A stretch of DNA of 64,000 nucleotides from Sphingopyxis sp. (GTDB taxonomy: Bacteria; Pseudomonadota; Alphaproteobacteria; Sphingomonadales; Sphingomonadaceae): positions 1-64,000 of the forward strand of contig NVXM01000013.1 of assembly GCA_002733865.1 (NCBI GenBank), read 5' to 3'. Made by a program: the position numbers and the translations under genes. The notes under the pieces are model-generated. The model saw only the letters and a list, made by a program, of their open reading frames with translations. It did no database searches and was not told the origin of the DNA. Positions 19,869 through 27,958 of this stretch are shown piece after piece (the stretch's first letter is position 1; every line of letters starts with the position of its first letter).

Positions 19869-19887
19869 TATACCATAGAGGGGTATA
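19869..19887. promoter_or_regulatory. CsoR-type operator between copA unit and csoR
   Basis: TATACC and GGTATA form a perfect 6-bp inverted repeat around a 7-bp GC-containing centre (ATAGAGG). The G/C-run core with TA-rich flanks resembles operators of CsoR-family repressors. It lies just upstream of the copA unit and about 80 bp before csoR, so one site could control both. Confidence 0.65.
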
Positions 19888-19968
19888 GTTTATTAGTCAA
19901 TCCTGAAAATTGAAGTTTGGGCAGACTCTTTTGATTGCAAGCCAACTAAAATAAGGCATAAGAAAAAT

Positions 19969-20241
19969 ATGACAGAAAAATTCGCCAAAGAAATATCCCG
20001 GATGCACCGGATTGAAGGTCAGGTTCGCGGTATTGCAAAAATGATGGAGGACGGTCGTTATTGCATCGATATTCTCCAACAATTTTCTGCCGTGGAGGCT
20101 GCGTTGCGCGCCACAAAAATGAAAATATTGGAAATTCACACCAATCATTGCGTTGAAGAAGCCCTCACTTCGGGAAACAAAGCTGACCAAAAGGAAAAAA
20201 TTGCCGAACTGGTCAGCCTGTTTGGAAAAATGGTCAAATAG
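19969..20241 (+). CDS. csoR: CsoR copper-sensing repressor
   Basis: A 90-residue all-helical repressor of the CsoR/FrmR/RcnR family. The metal-ligand pattern is Cys32, His57 and Cys61 ('RYCIDI' and 'EIHTNHCVEE'), with the same spacing as Cys36/His61/Cys65 of M. tuberculosis CsoR, so I assign Cu(I) rather than Ni/Co or formaldehyde sensing. Conserved Arg and Glu near the N-terminus ('HRIEGQVRGI') contact DNA. It is divergent from the DUF5676-copA unit and shares the intergenic operator; Cu(I) binding should release repression. Confidence 0.93.
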   Translation: MTEKFAKEISRMHRIEGQVRGIAKMMEDGRYCIDILQQFSAVEAALRATKMKILEIHTNHCVEEALTSGNKADQKEKIAELVSLFGKMVK

Positions 20242-20312
20242 GAACCGGCCCGAAGCCTTAAAATCGAAATTCTAAAACTCCGGACCCATCCTGCGACCCT
20301 ATGCGGGTTTAA

Positions 20313-20585
20313 CTATTCCGGCTTGGCCGGTTCTGTTTTGGCCGGACCATGGCCCATTTTGCTATGATCCATCTTCGAATGATCCATCATGTGGCAGGAC
20401 ATTTTGCCATCAGCGTCTTTTTGCATCATACCTGGCATCTTCTTGCCATCCTTCATCATTTCACATTTCTGTGACTGATTAGCACCAGCCTTGTGAGAAG
20501 TACCGGCTTTGTGTTGATGCGCCAAAGCTGCACCGCTTGAAACCAGAGCGATTGCGCTGGCGATAACTGTTAGTTTATTCATCAT
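20313..20585 (-). CDS. Periplasmic Met/His-rich small copper-binding protein
   Basis: A 90-residue protein with a signal peptide ending at 'AALAHQHK' and a mature region rich in Met, His and Lys, including repeated 'MDHSKM' elements and Cys in 'KCEMMKDG' and 'MSCHMMDHS'. It resembles PcoE/SilE-like metal buffers in composition but not clearly in sequence. AAAGGAAA precedes the ATG-ATG start. It is the last gene of the minus-strand unit headed by the DUF2231 gene. Confidence 0.7.
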   Translation of the reverse strand: MMNKLTVIASAIALVSSGAALAHQHKAGTSHKAGANQSQKCEMMKDGKKMPGMMQKDADGKMSCHMMDHSKMDHSKMGHGPAKTEPAKPE

Positions 20586-20608
20586 ATTTCCTTTCTGGGT
20601 TGTTCATC

Positions 20609-21076
20609 TCAATTATAGTTAGTGAACACACTCTGCCCATCAGCGCCAAAAGCGATGACCTGGTAAGCTTGTGTTTGATTTTGATATTCCATGCCGGGGG
20701 ACCCAATTGGCATACCTGCTACGGCAAGACCTTTCACTCCAGCAGGGCGGGTTTCGAGCAATCGCTTGATATCAGCTGCTGGGACGTGGCCCTCGATGAC
20801 ATATCCGTCAATAACAGCGGTATGACAAGAAGCCAGCATGGGCGGAACGCCCAAAGCGGTTTTGCGCGCCCGCATATTGGCTTCGTCTTTAACCGTGATC
20901 GTCCGGTCCATGCCTTTCTCGGCATGATCCGCCCACTTCAAACAGCAACCGCAGCCAGCATCCCGGTACATAACGATTGGGGCGGCGCTTACCGCTGTTG
21001 TGCAGGCTGCCAGCAACGCGAGCGTCATACCACTGGCTGCTTTGCGTAAAGATTTAATAGATAAGCTTTTGGTCAT
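20609..21076 (-). CDS. DUF411 metal-binding protein, secreted
   Basis: 155 residues from the ATG at 21076 (MTKSLSIKS), chosen for GAGGAAT 6 nt upstream; the frame is open further but unsupported. An N-terminal hydrophobic stretch with 'LLAACTTAVSA' is a signal peptide, possibly a lipobox-like site. The DUF411 core follows: 'MYRDAGCGCCLKWADH' with the CGCC metal site and 'SCHTAVIDGYVIEGHVPA'. Family members occur beside copper and silver resistance genes and bind copper. It sits between the DUF2231 and Met/His-rich genes. Confidence 0.85.
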   Translation of the reverse strand: MTKSLSIKSLRKAASGMTLALLAACTTAVSAAPIVMYRDAGCGCCLKWADHAEKGMDRTITVKDEANMRARKTALGVPPMLASCHTAVIDGYVIEGHVPAADIKRLLETRPAGVKGLAVAGMPIGSPGMEYQNQTQAYQVIAFGADGQSVFTNYN

Positions 21077-21086
21077 AAGTATTCCT

Positions 21087-21737
21087 CTACATTCCCATAT
21101 GGTTGGGGCCGAGCGACATCTCTGCACCCCAATAGCCTTGAAATAGTATCGCCAGTGCTACGGCCGCCAGCCCGACGCGGAACACGGTGCGTTTGCCCGA
21201 GTTTGCGGGAGCATTAGACAAAAGAGCGAGCAATATGCCGGTTATGGCGATGCCGGTGCCTGTCCACCTGTGAAGTCCCAAAATCTCCGAACGATCACTC
21301 ATCCGTATGCCGCCTGCGAGCCAGCCCAAAATTGCAGCCACAATGCCGCCGGCTGCACCGATCCAGACGAGGAACCGAACCGAACTCCCTACACCTGCCG
21401 TCGGATTAATAATCATGATAAGCTCGGCCAATGCGGCAACCAGGAAAAGAGCGATTGGGAAATGAACCGCCATAGGGTGTAAGCGACCGAGAAAATCGAT
21501 GAGATCGAAGCTTTTGTCGGTTGCCGCCTTGTGGGCATGTTCGGCATGTGGATCTGTCATATCTCCAGATTGCATCGATGCCATGCTTTCATCAGCGGCG
21601 TTGTGTTCGTTCGATTGGGCCACGGGATCAGGCTCATTATTGCGATGCGCCTCATGCGCCTGCAATGCTGAAACTGGCGAAAATATTAGAAATACTGCCA
21701 AACTGATTGCGCGCCAGTGCATAAAAAGACTCCACAT
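21087..21737 (-). CDS. DUF2231 membrane protein with His-rich N-terminus
   Basis: About 211-216 residues; start at 21737 or the Met at 21722. A signal or anchor segment is followed by a His/Met/Asp-rich stretch ('DMTDPHAEHAHKA') and then the DUF2231 domain, whose signature 'LHPMAVHFPIALF' precedes about four membrane helices. Family members are found with heme and metal genes, and the conserved His residues may bind a metal or heme; this is not shown here. It heads a minus-strand unit divergent from the cnrYXH-pcoAB unit. Confidence 0.8.
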   Translation of the reverse strand: MWSLFMHWRAISLAVFLIFSPVSALQAHEAHRNNEPDPVAQSNEHNAADESMASMQSGDMTDPHAEHAHKAATDKSFDLIDFLGRLHPMAVHFPIALFLVAALAELIMIINPTAGVGSSVRFLVWIGAAGGIVAAILGWLAGGIRMSDRSEILGLHRWTGTGIAITGILLALLSNAPANSGKRTVFRVGLAAVALAILFQGYWGAEMSLGPNHMGM

Positions 21738-21770
21738 CTGCCGCTGTTTGATACTGCGGCTATGTCACTG

Positions 21771-21798
21771 TTACGCATCTAACGCCCATACCCCTCAA
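21771..21798 (-). promoter_or_regulatory. ECF-type promoter for the DUF2231-DUF411 unit (mirror copy 1)
   Basis: Read on the minus strand: TTGAGGG (21798-21792), 16 nt, then CGTAA (21775-21771). It is about 35-50 nt upstream of the DUF2231 start and has exactly the architecture of the opposite promoter at 21805-21832. The candidate reader is the CnrH-like sigma factor encoded next door. Confidence 0.55.
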
Positions 21799-21804
21799 AT
21801 TTTA

Positions 21805-21832
21805 TTGAGGGTTTTCCGAATGCGGCGCGTAA
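21805..21832 (+). promoter_or_regulatory. ECF-type promoter for the cnrYXH-pcoAB unit (mirror copy 2)
   Basis: TTGAGGG (21805-21811), 16 nt, CGTAA (21828-21832), ending 36 nt before the anti-sigma start. The two -35 elements lie back to back and form the palindrome CCCTCAA/TTGAGGG. Autoregulation by the CnrH-like sigma is inferred. Confidence 0.55.
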
Positions 21833-21868
21833 GGTAATCAGGAAGGCAGTTTTGGAAAGGAAAGCTGA

Positions 21869-22147
21869 ATGACTGAGAAGTTTAGTAAAATTATGGAAGA
21901 TCTAGGCCATCAAAGTTCACCTGATATTGGTCCGGATTTTGAGGCCGGTATCTGGTCCCGTGTATCTCAAATTGAAAGCAGACAGCTTGCAAGGGGACGC
22001 AATGGCCTGGCAGCAATCATGCTGGTCACCGCGTTAAGCGTCGGCATGATAAGTGGCGGCAATGAAGCTATAGCGAGCAGTGGCTCCAGTTATTTGAGCG
22101 ATGGGCCGGACTATTCACCAGCCACATTGCTGCACATTTTACCATGA
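21869..22147 (+). CDS. cnrY: CnrY-like anti-sigma factor
   Basis: A 92-residue protein: about 45 residues in the cytoplasm, one membrane helix (about residues 46-64) and a short periplasmic tail. Size and topology match CnrY of Cupriavidus metallidurans (95 residues), which holds the sigma factor CnrH at the membrane. Sequence similarity is not obvious by eye, so the call rests mainly on gene order (Y-X-H), size and topology. It overlaps the next gene by 4 nt. AAAGGAAAG precedes the ATG. Confidence 0.7.
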   Translation: MTEKFSKIMEDLGHQSSPDIGPDFEAGIWSRVSQIESRQLARGRNGLAAIMLVTALSVGMISGGNEAIASSGSSYLSDGPDYSPATLLHILP

Positions 22148-22584
22148 GAATGGGGCCTTTTCGCATCGCGCTTCTGATTTTTCTGGCACTGGCTGCTGGA
22201 TTTCTGGGGTCTTTAGCAGCCAACAAATGGTCAGCGCAAAATGGAGAAAGTCTCAGCCTTCATGGGTTTGTTCATCAAGAACTTCGTCTTTCACAGACCC
22301 AAATGAAAGACCTCGACGTAATGGAGAATAAATTTGCGGTAAAGCGCCGTACGTTGGAGCTATCGCTGCGCGCGGCCAATGGCGAACTGGCGACCGCTAT
22401 GGAAGAAGAGCATGAATTTGGTCCTAAAGTTGCATTGGCGGTAGAAGACGTTCACGACCGCATGGGGGAGTTACAAAAAGCAACAATCGCGCATGTTTTT
22501 GAAATGCGCTCCCTGTTAACGCCCGATCAGCAAAAGATATTTGACCGTCACGTAGGCGATGCACTTACCGCTGACCCGCAATGA
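22144..22584 (+). CDS. cnrX: CnrX-like periplasmic metal sensor
   Basis: A 146-residue protein anchored by an N-terminal helix (residues 7-26) with a helical periplasmic domain of the heavy-metal-sensor family. All five metal ligands of CnrX (His42, His46, Glu63, His119, Met123) have counterparts here at His40, His44, Glu61, His117 and Met121, each shifted by two. In C. metallidurans this site binds Ni or Co and triggers release of CnrH; here the neighbours are copper oxidase genes, so the inducing metal may be different. It is coupled to the anti-sigma gene. Confidence 0.85.
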   Translation: MRMGPFRIALLIFLALAAGFLGSLAANKWSAQNGESLSLHGFVHQELRLSQTQMKDLDVMENKFAVKRRTLELSLRAANGELATAMEEEHEFGPKVALAVEDVHDRMGELQKATIAHVFEMRSLLTPDQQKIFDRHVGDALTADPQ

Positions 22585-22604
22585 CATCAATTGCATAATT
22601 TGAA

Positions 22605-23177
22605 ATGGACCGGCCAATTTCAGTTGAAGGGGACAATATCCTTGCAAACCGGGCTGCTGATGGAGACCGGAGAGCGTTTGGCACTCTGGCGAAACGCCAT
22701 GGCCCGCGCTTGCTCAATATCGCCCTTAGAACATTGCATAACTCAGACGAAGCGCAAGATGCTGTGCAAGACGCAATGGCTTCGGCATGGTTCAAAATTG
22801 GTCAATTTGATCAGAGCCGCGAGTTGGCTCCGTGGCTAACCAGAATCACGCTTAATAAATGTCGTGATCATTTGAGGCGGCGCAAAGTGCGCCGCTTTTT
22901 TGAGTTTGGAAGCGGCCAGGAGTACGAATTAGAAACAGCTGACGAAACACCGGATCAATCTTCCGACCTGGAATCCCGTCAGTTGCTATCTCTAATGGAA
23001 GAAAAAATCGCCACCCTTCCCCATTCTTTAAGAGAGCCTTTCGTTTTGGTGACTTTTGATGAACGCAGTCAGGCTGAAACGGCTGCTCTTCTAGGCATTT
23101 CGGAAAAGGCAGTTGAATCGCGAATTTACCGCGCGCGAAATAAACTGCGGGATGCAGCTAAAAATTTTGAGGGATAG
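22605..23177 (+). CDS. cnrH: CnrH-like ECF sigma factor
   Basis: A 190-residue ECF sigma factor, matching CnrH in length (191). Region 2 ('SDEAQDAVQDAMASAW', about residues 48-63) and region 4 helix-turn-helix ('SQAETAALLGISEKAVESRIYRARNKL') are clear. It should be held by the CnrY-like protein and released when the CnrX-like sensor binds metal. It starts 21 nt after the sensor gene and lies immediately upstream of pcoA, so pcoAB is probably in its own operon. Two mirror promoters upstream of the cassette are its likely targets. Confidence 0.9.
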   Translation: MDRPISVEGDNILANRAADGDRRAFGTLAKRHGPRLLNIALRTLHNSDEAQDAVQDAMASAWFKIGQFDQSRELAPWLTRITLNKCRDHLRRRKVRRFFEFGSGQEYELETADETPDQSSDLESRQLLSLMEEKIATLPHSLREPFVLVTFDERSQAETAALLGISEKAVESRIYRARNKLRDAAKNFEG

Positions 23178-23232
23178 GCCATTTGGGCGCGTAATGAGGT
23201 TGAACACAGACCTTATATTCAGGACAGAATTT

Positions 23233-24993
23233 ATGCTTTCCCTCGACCGCAGAAAATTAATTACTTCATCTTTGGCGCTCGGCGGCGCTGCAGGATTATC
23301 CGCAGCGATGCCCGCATGGGCCCGTGCAACAAAAAACGGCACATTAGCCCGCAAAGGCAGTGATGTTCTCTCCGGCGAATATATGAAAATGACGGTTGCC
23401 GATGCCGCGTTTACGACCGGCAGTCGGCGCGGACCGGCTGTTACCGTAAACGGCACTATCCCTGGCCCTTTGGTGCGCCTCAAGGAAGGCCAGAACCTCG
23501 TCGTCGACATGATCAATGATAGTTCTGAAGGCACGTCAATTCACTGGCACGGGCTGCTTGTTCCGTTCTTAATGGACGGTGTTCCCGGCGTCACAATGGC
23601 GGCGCTCGAACCGGGCAAGACATTTCGCTATGAATTCCCGATACGCCAAGCAGGCACCTATTGGTGGCATGCCCACACTTTGCAGGAACCAATGGGCCAC
23701 TATGGCCCAATCATCATCGACCCCAAGGGACCAGAGCCGGTAGAATATGACCGGGATTATGTAGTGATGCTGTCTGACTGGTCGCCCATGAATCCGCACA
23801 CGATCATGGCCAAACTTAAAAAGGGCGAAGGCTATTTTAATTATAATCAGCGCACGATGACAGATGACTATCCGCTTTCGGCAGACGAGCGCCGAATGTG
23901 GGCCAAAATGCGGATGATGCCAACCGATATCAGCGATATATCTGCCGCAACCTATACCTATCTTCTCAACGGGCATGGTCCTGAAGATGGACTCGAATAT
24001 CATTTCAAGAAGGGCGAGCGTGTACGTTTGCGCTTTATCAACGGGGCCGCTGCAACGTTTTTCAATATCCGTATTCCTGGCCTGCCAATGACCGTTATCC
24101 AAGCCGATGGACAAAACGTCCGGCCGGTTCAAGTAGACGAATTCCAAATTGGCAATGCCGAAACTTATGACGTCATCGTTGAGCCGGGGAGCAGCGACGC
24201 CTATACAATCGCTGCTGAATCAATGGACCGCTCAGGCATGGGACTTGCTACCTTAGCAAGCCGCCCGGGAGCGCGTGCGGCGGTTCCCCCGCTTCGCGAT
24301 CCACCACTGCTTACTATGGCCGATATGGGCATGTCCGGACACGGCGAAGGTGGGACGGATCATTCGGCGCATGGCGCTAGCGGTGCCGTTGCCGGAGCGG
24401 CAATGGCCGATATGGATATGTCGGGCGGCATGAATATGCGTGATACGTCCAAATTGCCGCCTTCGGTCAAGGTCGGCCCGGGTGTAGACATGGTTGCGAT
24501 GAACCCCGTTGATCGCATGGGCGATCCCGGAATTGGGCTTGATAAGGTTGGTCACCGCGTTCTCAATTACAAACAATTGGTAGCCGCCAAACCCAACAAA
24601 GTTCGAACTCCCACACGGCTTAAAGAAATTCACCTAACCGGGAACATGGAGCGCTATATGTGGTCCTTTGACGGCAAGAAATTTTCTGCCGTCACGGATG
24701 ATCCCATCCGCTTCGCTTACAATGAACGTGTCCGGGTCAAGCTCGTCAATGATACGATGATGGCGCATCCGATCCACTTGCACGGCCATTTCTTCGAACT
24801 GGTAAACGGCGCGAAAAATGATCGCCAACCTCTGAAACACACGGTTATCGTGCAACCAGGCGGTAGCGCGCAATTTGACCTCACGGCAGACGAACCGGGC
24901 GATTGGGCGTTTCACTGCCACTTGCTCTATCACATGCATAACGGGATGTTTCAGGTCGTCACCGTGCGCCCGCTGGATGGAGACAAATCATGA
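23233..24993 (+). CDS. pcoA: Copper resistance multicopper oxidase (CopA/PcoA), Tat-exported
   Basis: 586 residues from the ATG at 23233 (MLSLDRRKL); the open frame begins earlier but this start gives a complete Tat signal (RRKL followed by a hydrophobic stretch to 'PAWARA'). Copper ligands are seen in 'IHWHG', 'WWHAHT', 'HPIHLHGHFF' and 'HCHLLYHMHNGM'. A Met/His-rich insert around residues 360-405 ('MADMGMSGHGEGG', 'MADMDMSGGMNM') is typical of PcoA proteins. It oxidises Cu(I) to Cu(II) in the periplasm. It overlaps pcoB by 4 nt. Confidence 0.96.
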   Translation: MLSLDRRKLITSSLALGGAAGLSAAMPAWARATKNGTLARKGSDVLSGEYMKMTVADAAFTTGSRRGPAVTVNGTIPGPLVRLKEGQNLVVDMINDSSEGTSIHWHGLLVPFLMDGVPGVTMAALEPGKTFRYEFPIRQAGTYWWHAHTLQEPMGHYGPIIIDPKGPEPVEYDRDYVVMLSDWSPMNPHTIMAKLKKGEGYFNYNQRTMTDDYPLSADERRMWAKMRMMPTDISDISAATYTYLLNGHGPEDGLEYHFKKGERVRLRFINGAAATFFNIRIPGLPMTVIQADGQNVRPVQVDEFQIGNAETYDVIVEPGSSDAYTIAAESMDRSGMGLATLASRPGARAAVPPLRDPPLLTMADMGMSGHGEGGTDHSAHGASGAVAGAAMADMDMSGGMNMRDTSKLPPSVKVGPGVDMVAMNPVDRMGDPGIGLDKVGHRVLNYKQLVAAKPNKVRTPTRLKEIHLTGNMERYMWSFDGKKFSAVTDDPIRFAYNERVRVKLVNDTMMAHPIHLHGHFFELVNGAKNDRQPLKHTVIVQPGGSAQFDLTADEPGDWAFHCHLLYHMHNGMFQVVTVRPLDGDKS

Positions 24994-26114
24994 AAATGAT
25001 GATTGCTCTCCTGCTGTCAAGCACAGCAGTGCCCAATGTCGCGTTCGCGCAAAGTCATGACGGTCATAATATGCCCGCTATGGTTGACCCTGATGAAAAG
25101 CCGCTGGCCGACGAACCCGATCCTCATGCAGGCCATAATATGGATGCGGCCCAAACGGCGCAGGATGATGTTCCCGTCAACCATGATGAAATGGATCATG
25201 AAGGCCTGCCGCATGAAGGCACCGATGAAGCGGAAGCATCTCAGGATATGCAAATGGATTCCATGAGTGATCCCCAAATGGATCACAGCCAAATGGATCA
25301 TGGCAAAATGAACCAGCAGTCCAAAGAGACTGATCCCCATGTCGGTCACGACATGCCATTAGATTTGCCCGTAAATGCGCCTCCACCCCCAGAAGCGTTT
25401 GAAGGACCCACATATGCCGCTGATCAGTTTGTTGGCGCAGAGGCAATGGCCGCTTCGCGTGCTGGCGTTGCCCGAGAGGTCAGCGGCACGCCGGTATTTT
25501 GGTTTCAAGGGGACCGCCTAGAGTTTCGAGCCCGGGAAGGTAAAAACGGTTATTTGTGGGACGTCCAGGGCTATTATGGTGGCGACCTTGAAAAGTTCTG
25601 GTTCAAAAGTGAAGGCGAAGGCAGCTTTGGAGAAGCCATTGAAAGCGCAGAAGTGCAAGCTCTGTATAGCAAGGCAATTGCACCATTTTTTGATTTTCAG
25701 GCTGGTATCAGACAAGATTTGACCGGCCCTGATCGCACGCATGCTGTGATTGGCATACAAGGTTTAGCCCCCTATCTTTTCGAGGTGGATGCTGCGCTCT
25801 TCCTTTCCAACAAGGGGGATTTAACCGCAAGAATTGAGGGCGAGCTGGATCAGAAAATCACCCAGCGCCTGATTTTACAGCCGCGCGCCGAGGTCAATCT
25901 TGCCGCCCAGGACATCCCAGAGCTTGGTGTCGGAGCTGGTCTGGATAGCTTGGAAGTAGGGCTACGGCTGCGCTATGAATTCGCCCGGGAATTTGCGCCC
26001 TATATAGGAATAGAACAGGAATGGAAGCTCGGTGGAAGCCGCGACTTTGCAATAGCTGCGGGCGAAGATCCATCGGTCACCAACTATGTCGTGGGAATAC
26101 GTTTTTGGTTCTAG
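24990..26114 (+). CDS. pcoB: Copper resistance protein B (CopB/PcoB), outer membrane
   Basis: A 374-residue protein with a signal peptide, a long His/Met/Asp-rich N-terminal half ('SHDGHNMPAM', 'MDHSQMDHGKMNQ') and a C-terminal beta-barrel domain of about 240 residues ending in 'VGIRFWF', the aromatic terminus of outer-membrane proteins. It works with PcoA, either sequestering or exporting copper. The start overlaps the pcoA stop (ATGA). Confidence 0.95.
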   Translation: MKMMIALLLSSTAVPNVAFAQSHDGHNMPAMVDPDEKPLADEPDPHAGHNMDAAQTAQDDVPVNHDEMDHEGLPHEGTDEAEASQDMQMDSMSDPQMDHSQMDHGKMNQQSKETDPHVGHDMPLDLPVNAPPPPEAFEGPTYAADQFVGAEAMAASRAGVAREVSGTPVFWFQGDRLEFRAREGKNGYLWDVQGYYGGDLEKFWFKSEGEGSFGEAIESAEVQALYSKAIAPFFDFQAGIRQDLTGPDRTHAVIGIQGLAPYLFEVDAALFLSNKGDLTARIEGELDQKITQRLILQPRAEVNLAAQDIPELGVGAGLDSLEVGLRLRYEFAREFAPYIGIEQEWKLGGSRDFAIAAGEDPSVTNYVVGIRFWF

Positions 26115-26150
26115 CAGGATTTCAAGTGGTTCCGTTCAAAGGAAAGTTCG

Positions 26151-26378
26151 ATGAAAAATAACAAGCCGGCTCCCCGCCGTATCGCCTTAACGCTCACCTA
26201 TATTGTAGTTTTTCTCGGCGCGGTCGTCATTGGCGGCTATTTGATGACCCACCAACATCAGGCCCATATCCCTGGCGTATATCTACTCCTTGGCATCGTG
26301 CTGCTAGCTTGCATTACGATGTTTCTGTTTATGCGTGGAGGGGGAAAACGGTCGTCAAATAAGAACGGGAAAGAATGA
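26151..26378 (+). CDS. DUF2933-type small membrane protein (short form)
   Basis: A 75-residue protein with two membrane helices (about residues 13-33 and 44-62) separated by 'HQHQAHIPGVYLLLG'. The same core occurs in the longer His-repeat protein at 48833, so these are paralogues. GGAAAG lies just before the ATG, 36 nt after pcoB. The loop His residues and the company of copper genes suggest metal binding, which is inference. It has a short basic tail instead of the Gly-His repeats. Confidence 0.7.
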   Translation: MKNNKPAPRRIALTLTYIVVFLGAVVIGGYLMTHQHQAHIPGVYLLLGIVLLACITMFLFMRGGGKRSSNKNGKE

Positions 26379-26397
26379 ATAGGGAAACTTCCTTCTA

Positions 26398-26577
26398 ATG
26401 ACTGGTTTCCTGCCTCACTGGTCGCCGATTCTGATAATCGCCATATTTTCAATTCTTAGAATCATATATGGGCGGCTTAGTATTTATGAAAGGCGTGAGG
26501 TTAAAGCCAAACTTGGCAAAACTGCCGGAAGGTTTCTGCGCTTAGTTAATAGACCGGGGACAATAACCAATGGATAA
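26398..26577 (+). CDS. Possible 59-residue single-helix protein
   Basis: A short frame not covered by ordinary length cut-offs: a hydrophobic segment ('PILIIAIFSILRIIYGRL') followed by a basic tail. It lies 19 nt after the DUF2933 gene, runs the same way and overlaps the next gene by 8 nt. There is no good ribosome binding site, so it may depend on coupling or may not be translated. Confidence 0.35.
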   Translation: MTGFLPHWSPILIIAIFSILRIIYGRLSIYERREVKAKLGKTAGRFLRLVNRPGTITNG

Positions 26578-27091
26578 AACTATGATAATTTTCAATGCAA
26601 TCTTGCTCGCTCTCGCACCAGCCAGTGGTCTCGCAGCACAATCGAGTGACGCCCAAATTGATAGTAAGACGACCGCAATAGAAGCGGGTCCTCAAAATTC
26701 ATCGCGGTCCTCTCCAGAAAATGTTCTAACCGCCTACCGGAACGCCATTCAAAAGCTTGATGCTGCAAAAATGAAGTCACTGTTTTCAGAGGAATCTCAA
26801 ATATTCGAAAATGGTAAGGCAGAAGGGACATTTCTCCACTATCTGGAACATCATCTTGGTCCCGAATTAGATCATGTAAAAAGCTTTACTTTCACGCAGC
26901 CGACAGTCTCAATAACTCAGGTTGATAATACAGCGTTTGCAACCGAGACTTATGGCTATGTGATAGTTTTGCACGATGATCGTAAAATCGAACGCACCGG
27001 CATTGCGACGTCTGTGCTGGTTCGTGAAGGCGATAACTGGAAAATTCTGCGGTACCATTCTTCTTCGCGCGCTCCCAAAAAGGCTGAATGA
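26570..27091 (+). CDS. Secreted NTF2-like (SnoaL/DUF4440) protein
   Basis: A 173-residue protein with a signal peptide (cleavage near 'ASGLAAQS') and an NTF2-like alpha+beta cone: 'PENVLTAYRNAIQKLDAAKMKSLF' helix, 'ENGKAEG' and the strand-rich C-terminus ending 'NWKILRYHSSSR'. Such domains bind small ligands or act as isomerases; no catalytic residues can be assigned. It follows the copper oxidase unit and precedes a PepSY protein. Confidence 0.75.
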   Translation: MDKTMIIFNAILLALAPASGLAAQSSDAQIDSKTTAIEAGPQNSSRSSPENVLTAYRNAIQKLDAAKMKSLFSEESQIFENGKAEGTFLHYLEHHLGPELDHVKSFTFTQPTVSITQVDNTAFATETYGYVIVLHDDRKIERTGIATSVLVREGDNWKILRYHSSSRAPKKAE

Positions 27092-27134
27092 TGAAGCTCC
27101 AAGTAAAATAGTCAGCGTGCTTTCGGGGGGATAG

Positions 27135-27848
27135 ATGTCGACAAAAGTTCATATTAAGGCAAGCAAAATACATAAATGGCTCGCACTGATCATCGGCGCG
27201 CAGCTACTGCTCTGGTTTGTAAGCGGCTCGATCATGAGCATTTTGCCTATCGAGAACGTACGAAGCGAACATTTGGTATCGCGCGAGGTGCAGCCAGTCG
27301 CGAATATTAGCAAGCTGGTTTCGCCGAGTATAATTGCAGAGCAAGCCGGCGGCCCAATTCGTGCCTTGCGATACCGGATGCTGATGGAACGGCCCGTTGC
27401 GGAAGTAACTGGGATGGATGAAAAAACTTATCTCCTTGATGGCTTAACTGCAAAGCCACTCGCACCGATCACCAAAGCCGATGCACTTAATATTGCCAGC
27501 AAGGCGTGGATTGACGGTGAGCCTCAATTCGCTGCAGTTAACAAAATCACCCAAAATTCGGTCGAGTATCGCGGTGCTTTGCCCGCATGGCAAGTGAGCA
27601 CAATTGATGACGTGAGGATTTTCATTCCTGTGGCTACAGGGGACATTTCGGCTGTCCGAAGTACTACCTGGCGATTTTACGACTTCTTCTGGTCACTTCA
27701 CATAATGGACTGGAAAAATCATGAAAACTTCAACAGCTGGTGGCTGATAGCCTTTGCGCTCGGCGGCGTCCTAATGTCCGTTTCGGGTTTGACACTTCTT
27801 GTCAAACGCTGGCCATTGAAACGCCGACGGAGAAAAAATGCTAGCTAG
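27135..27848 (+). CDS. PepSY-domain membrane protein
   Basis: A 237-residue protein with an N-terminal helix ('HKWLALIIGAQLLLWFVSGSIM'), a periplasmic region containing PepSY-like folds ('ITKADALNIASKAW') and a C-terminal helix followed by a basic tail. The 'HKWLA' start and 'DFFWSLHIMDW' are typical of PepSY-associated membrane proteins, some of which act as iron or copper reductases with heme. It is the last gene of the copper block on this strand. Confidence 0.75.
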   Translation: MSTKVHIKASKIHKWLALIIGAQLLLWFVSGSIMSILPIENVRSEHLVSREVQPVANISKLVSPSIIAEQAGGPIRALRYRMLMERPVAEVTGMDEKTYLLDGLTAKPLAPITKADALNIASKAWIDGEPQFAAVNKITQNSVEYRGALPAWQVSTIDDVRIFIPVATGDISAVRSTTWRFYDFFWSLHIMDWKNHENFNSWWLIAFALGGVLMSVSGLTLLVKRWPLKRRRRKNAS

Positions 27849-27958
27849 TGTTTGGACGAAGAAACAGGCTCAACCCTATCAACAAAACCTCACCATAGCG
27901 CCGTTGCGTAAAACGTGGTGATTAGCTTACATTGAGTTTTTATTTGTAACTGCGCGCG

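Noticed and set aside
21791..21815. Hairpin CCCTCAA/TTGAGGG followed by TTTT, as a terminator
   Set aside because: It sits between two divergent genes where no transcript ends, and is fully explained by two back-to-back -35 elements.
25003..25449. Overlapping frames in the first part of pcoB on both strands
   Set aside because: The His/Met-rich repeats of pcoB create long open frames in all phases; none has a plausible start or domain.
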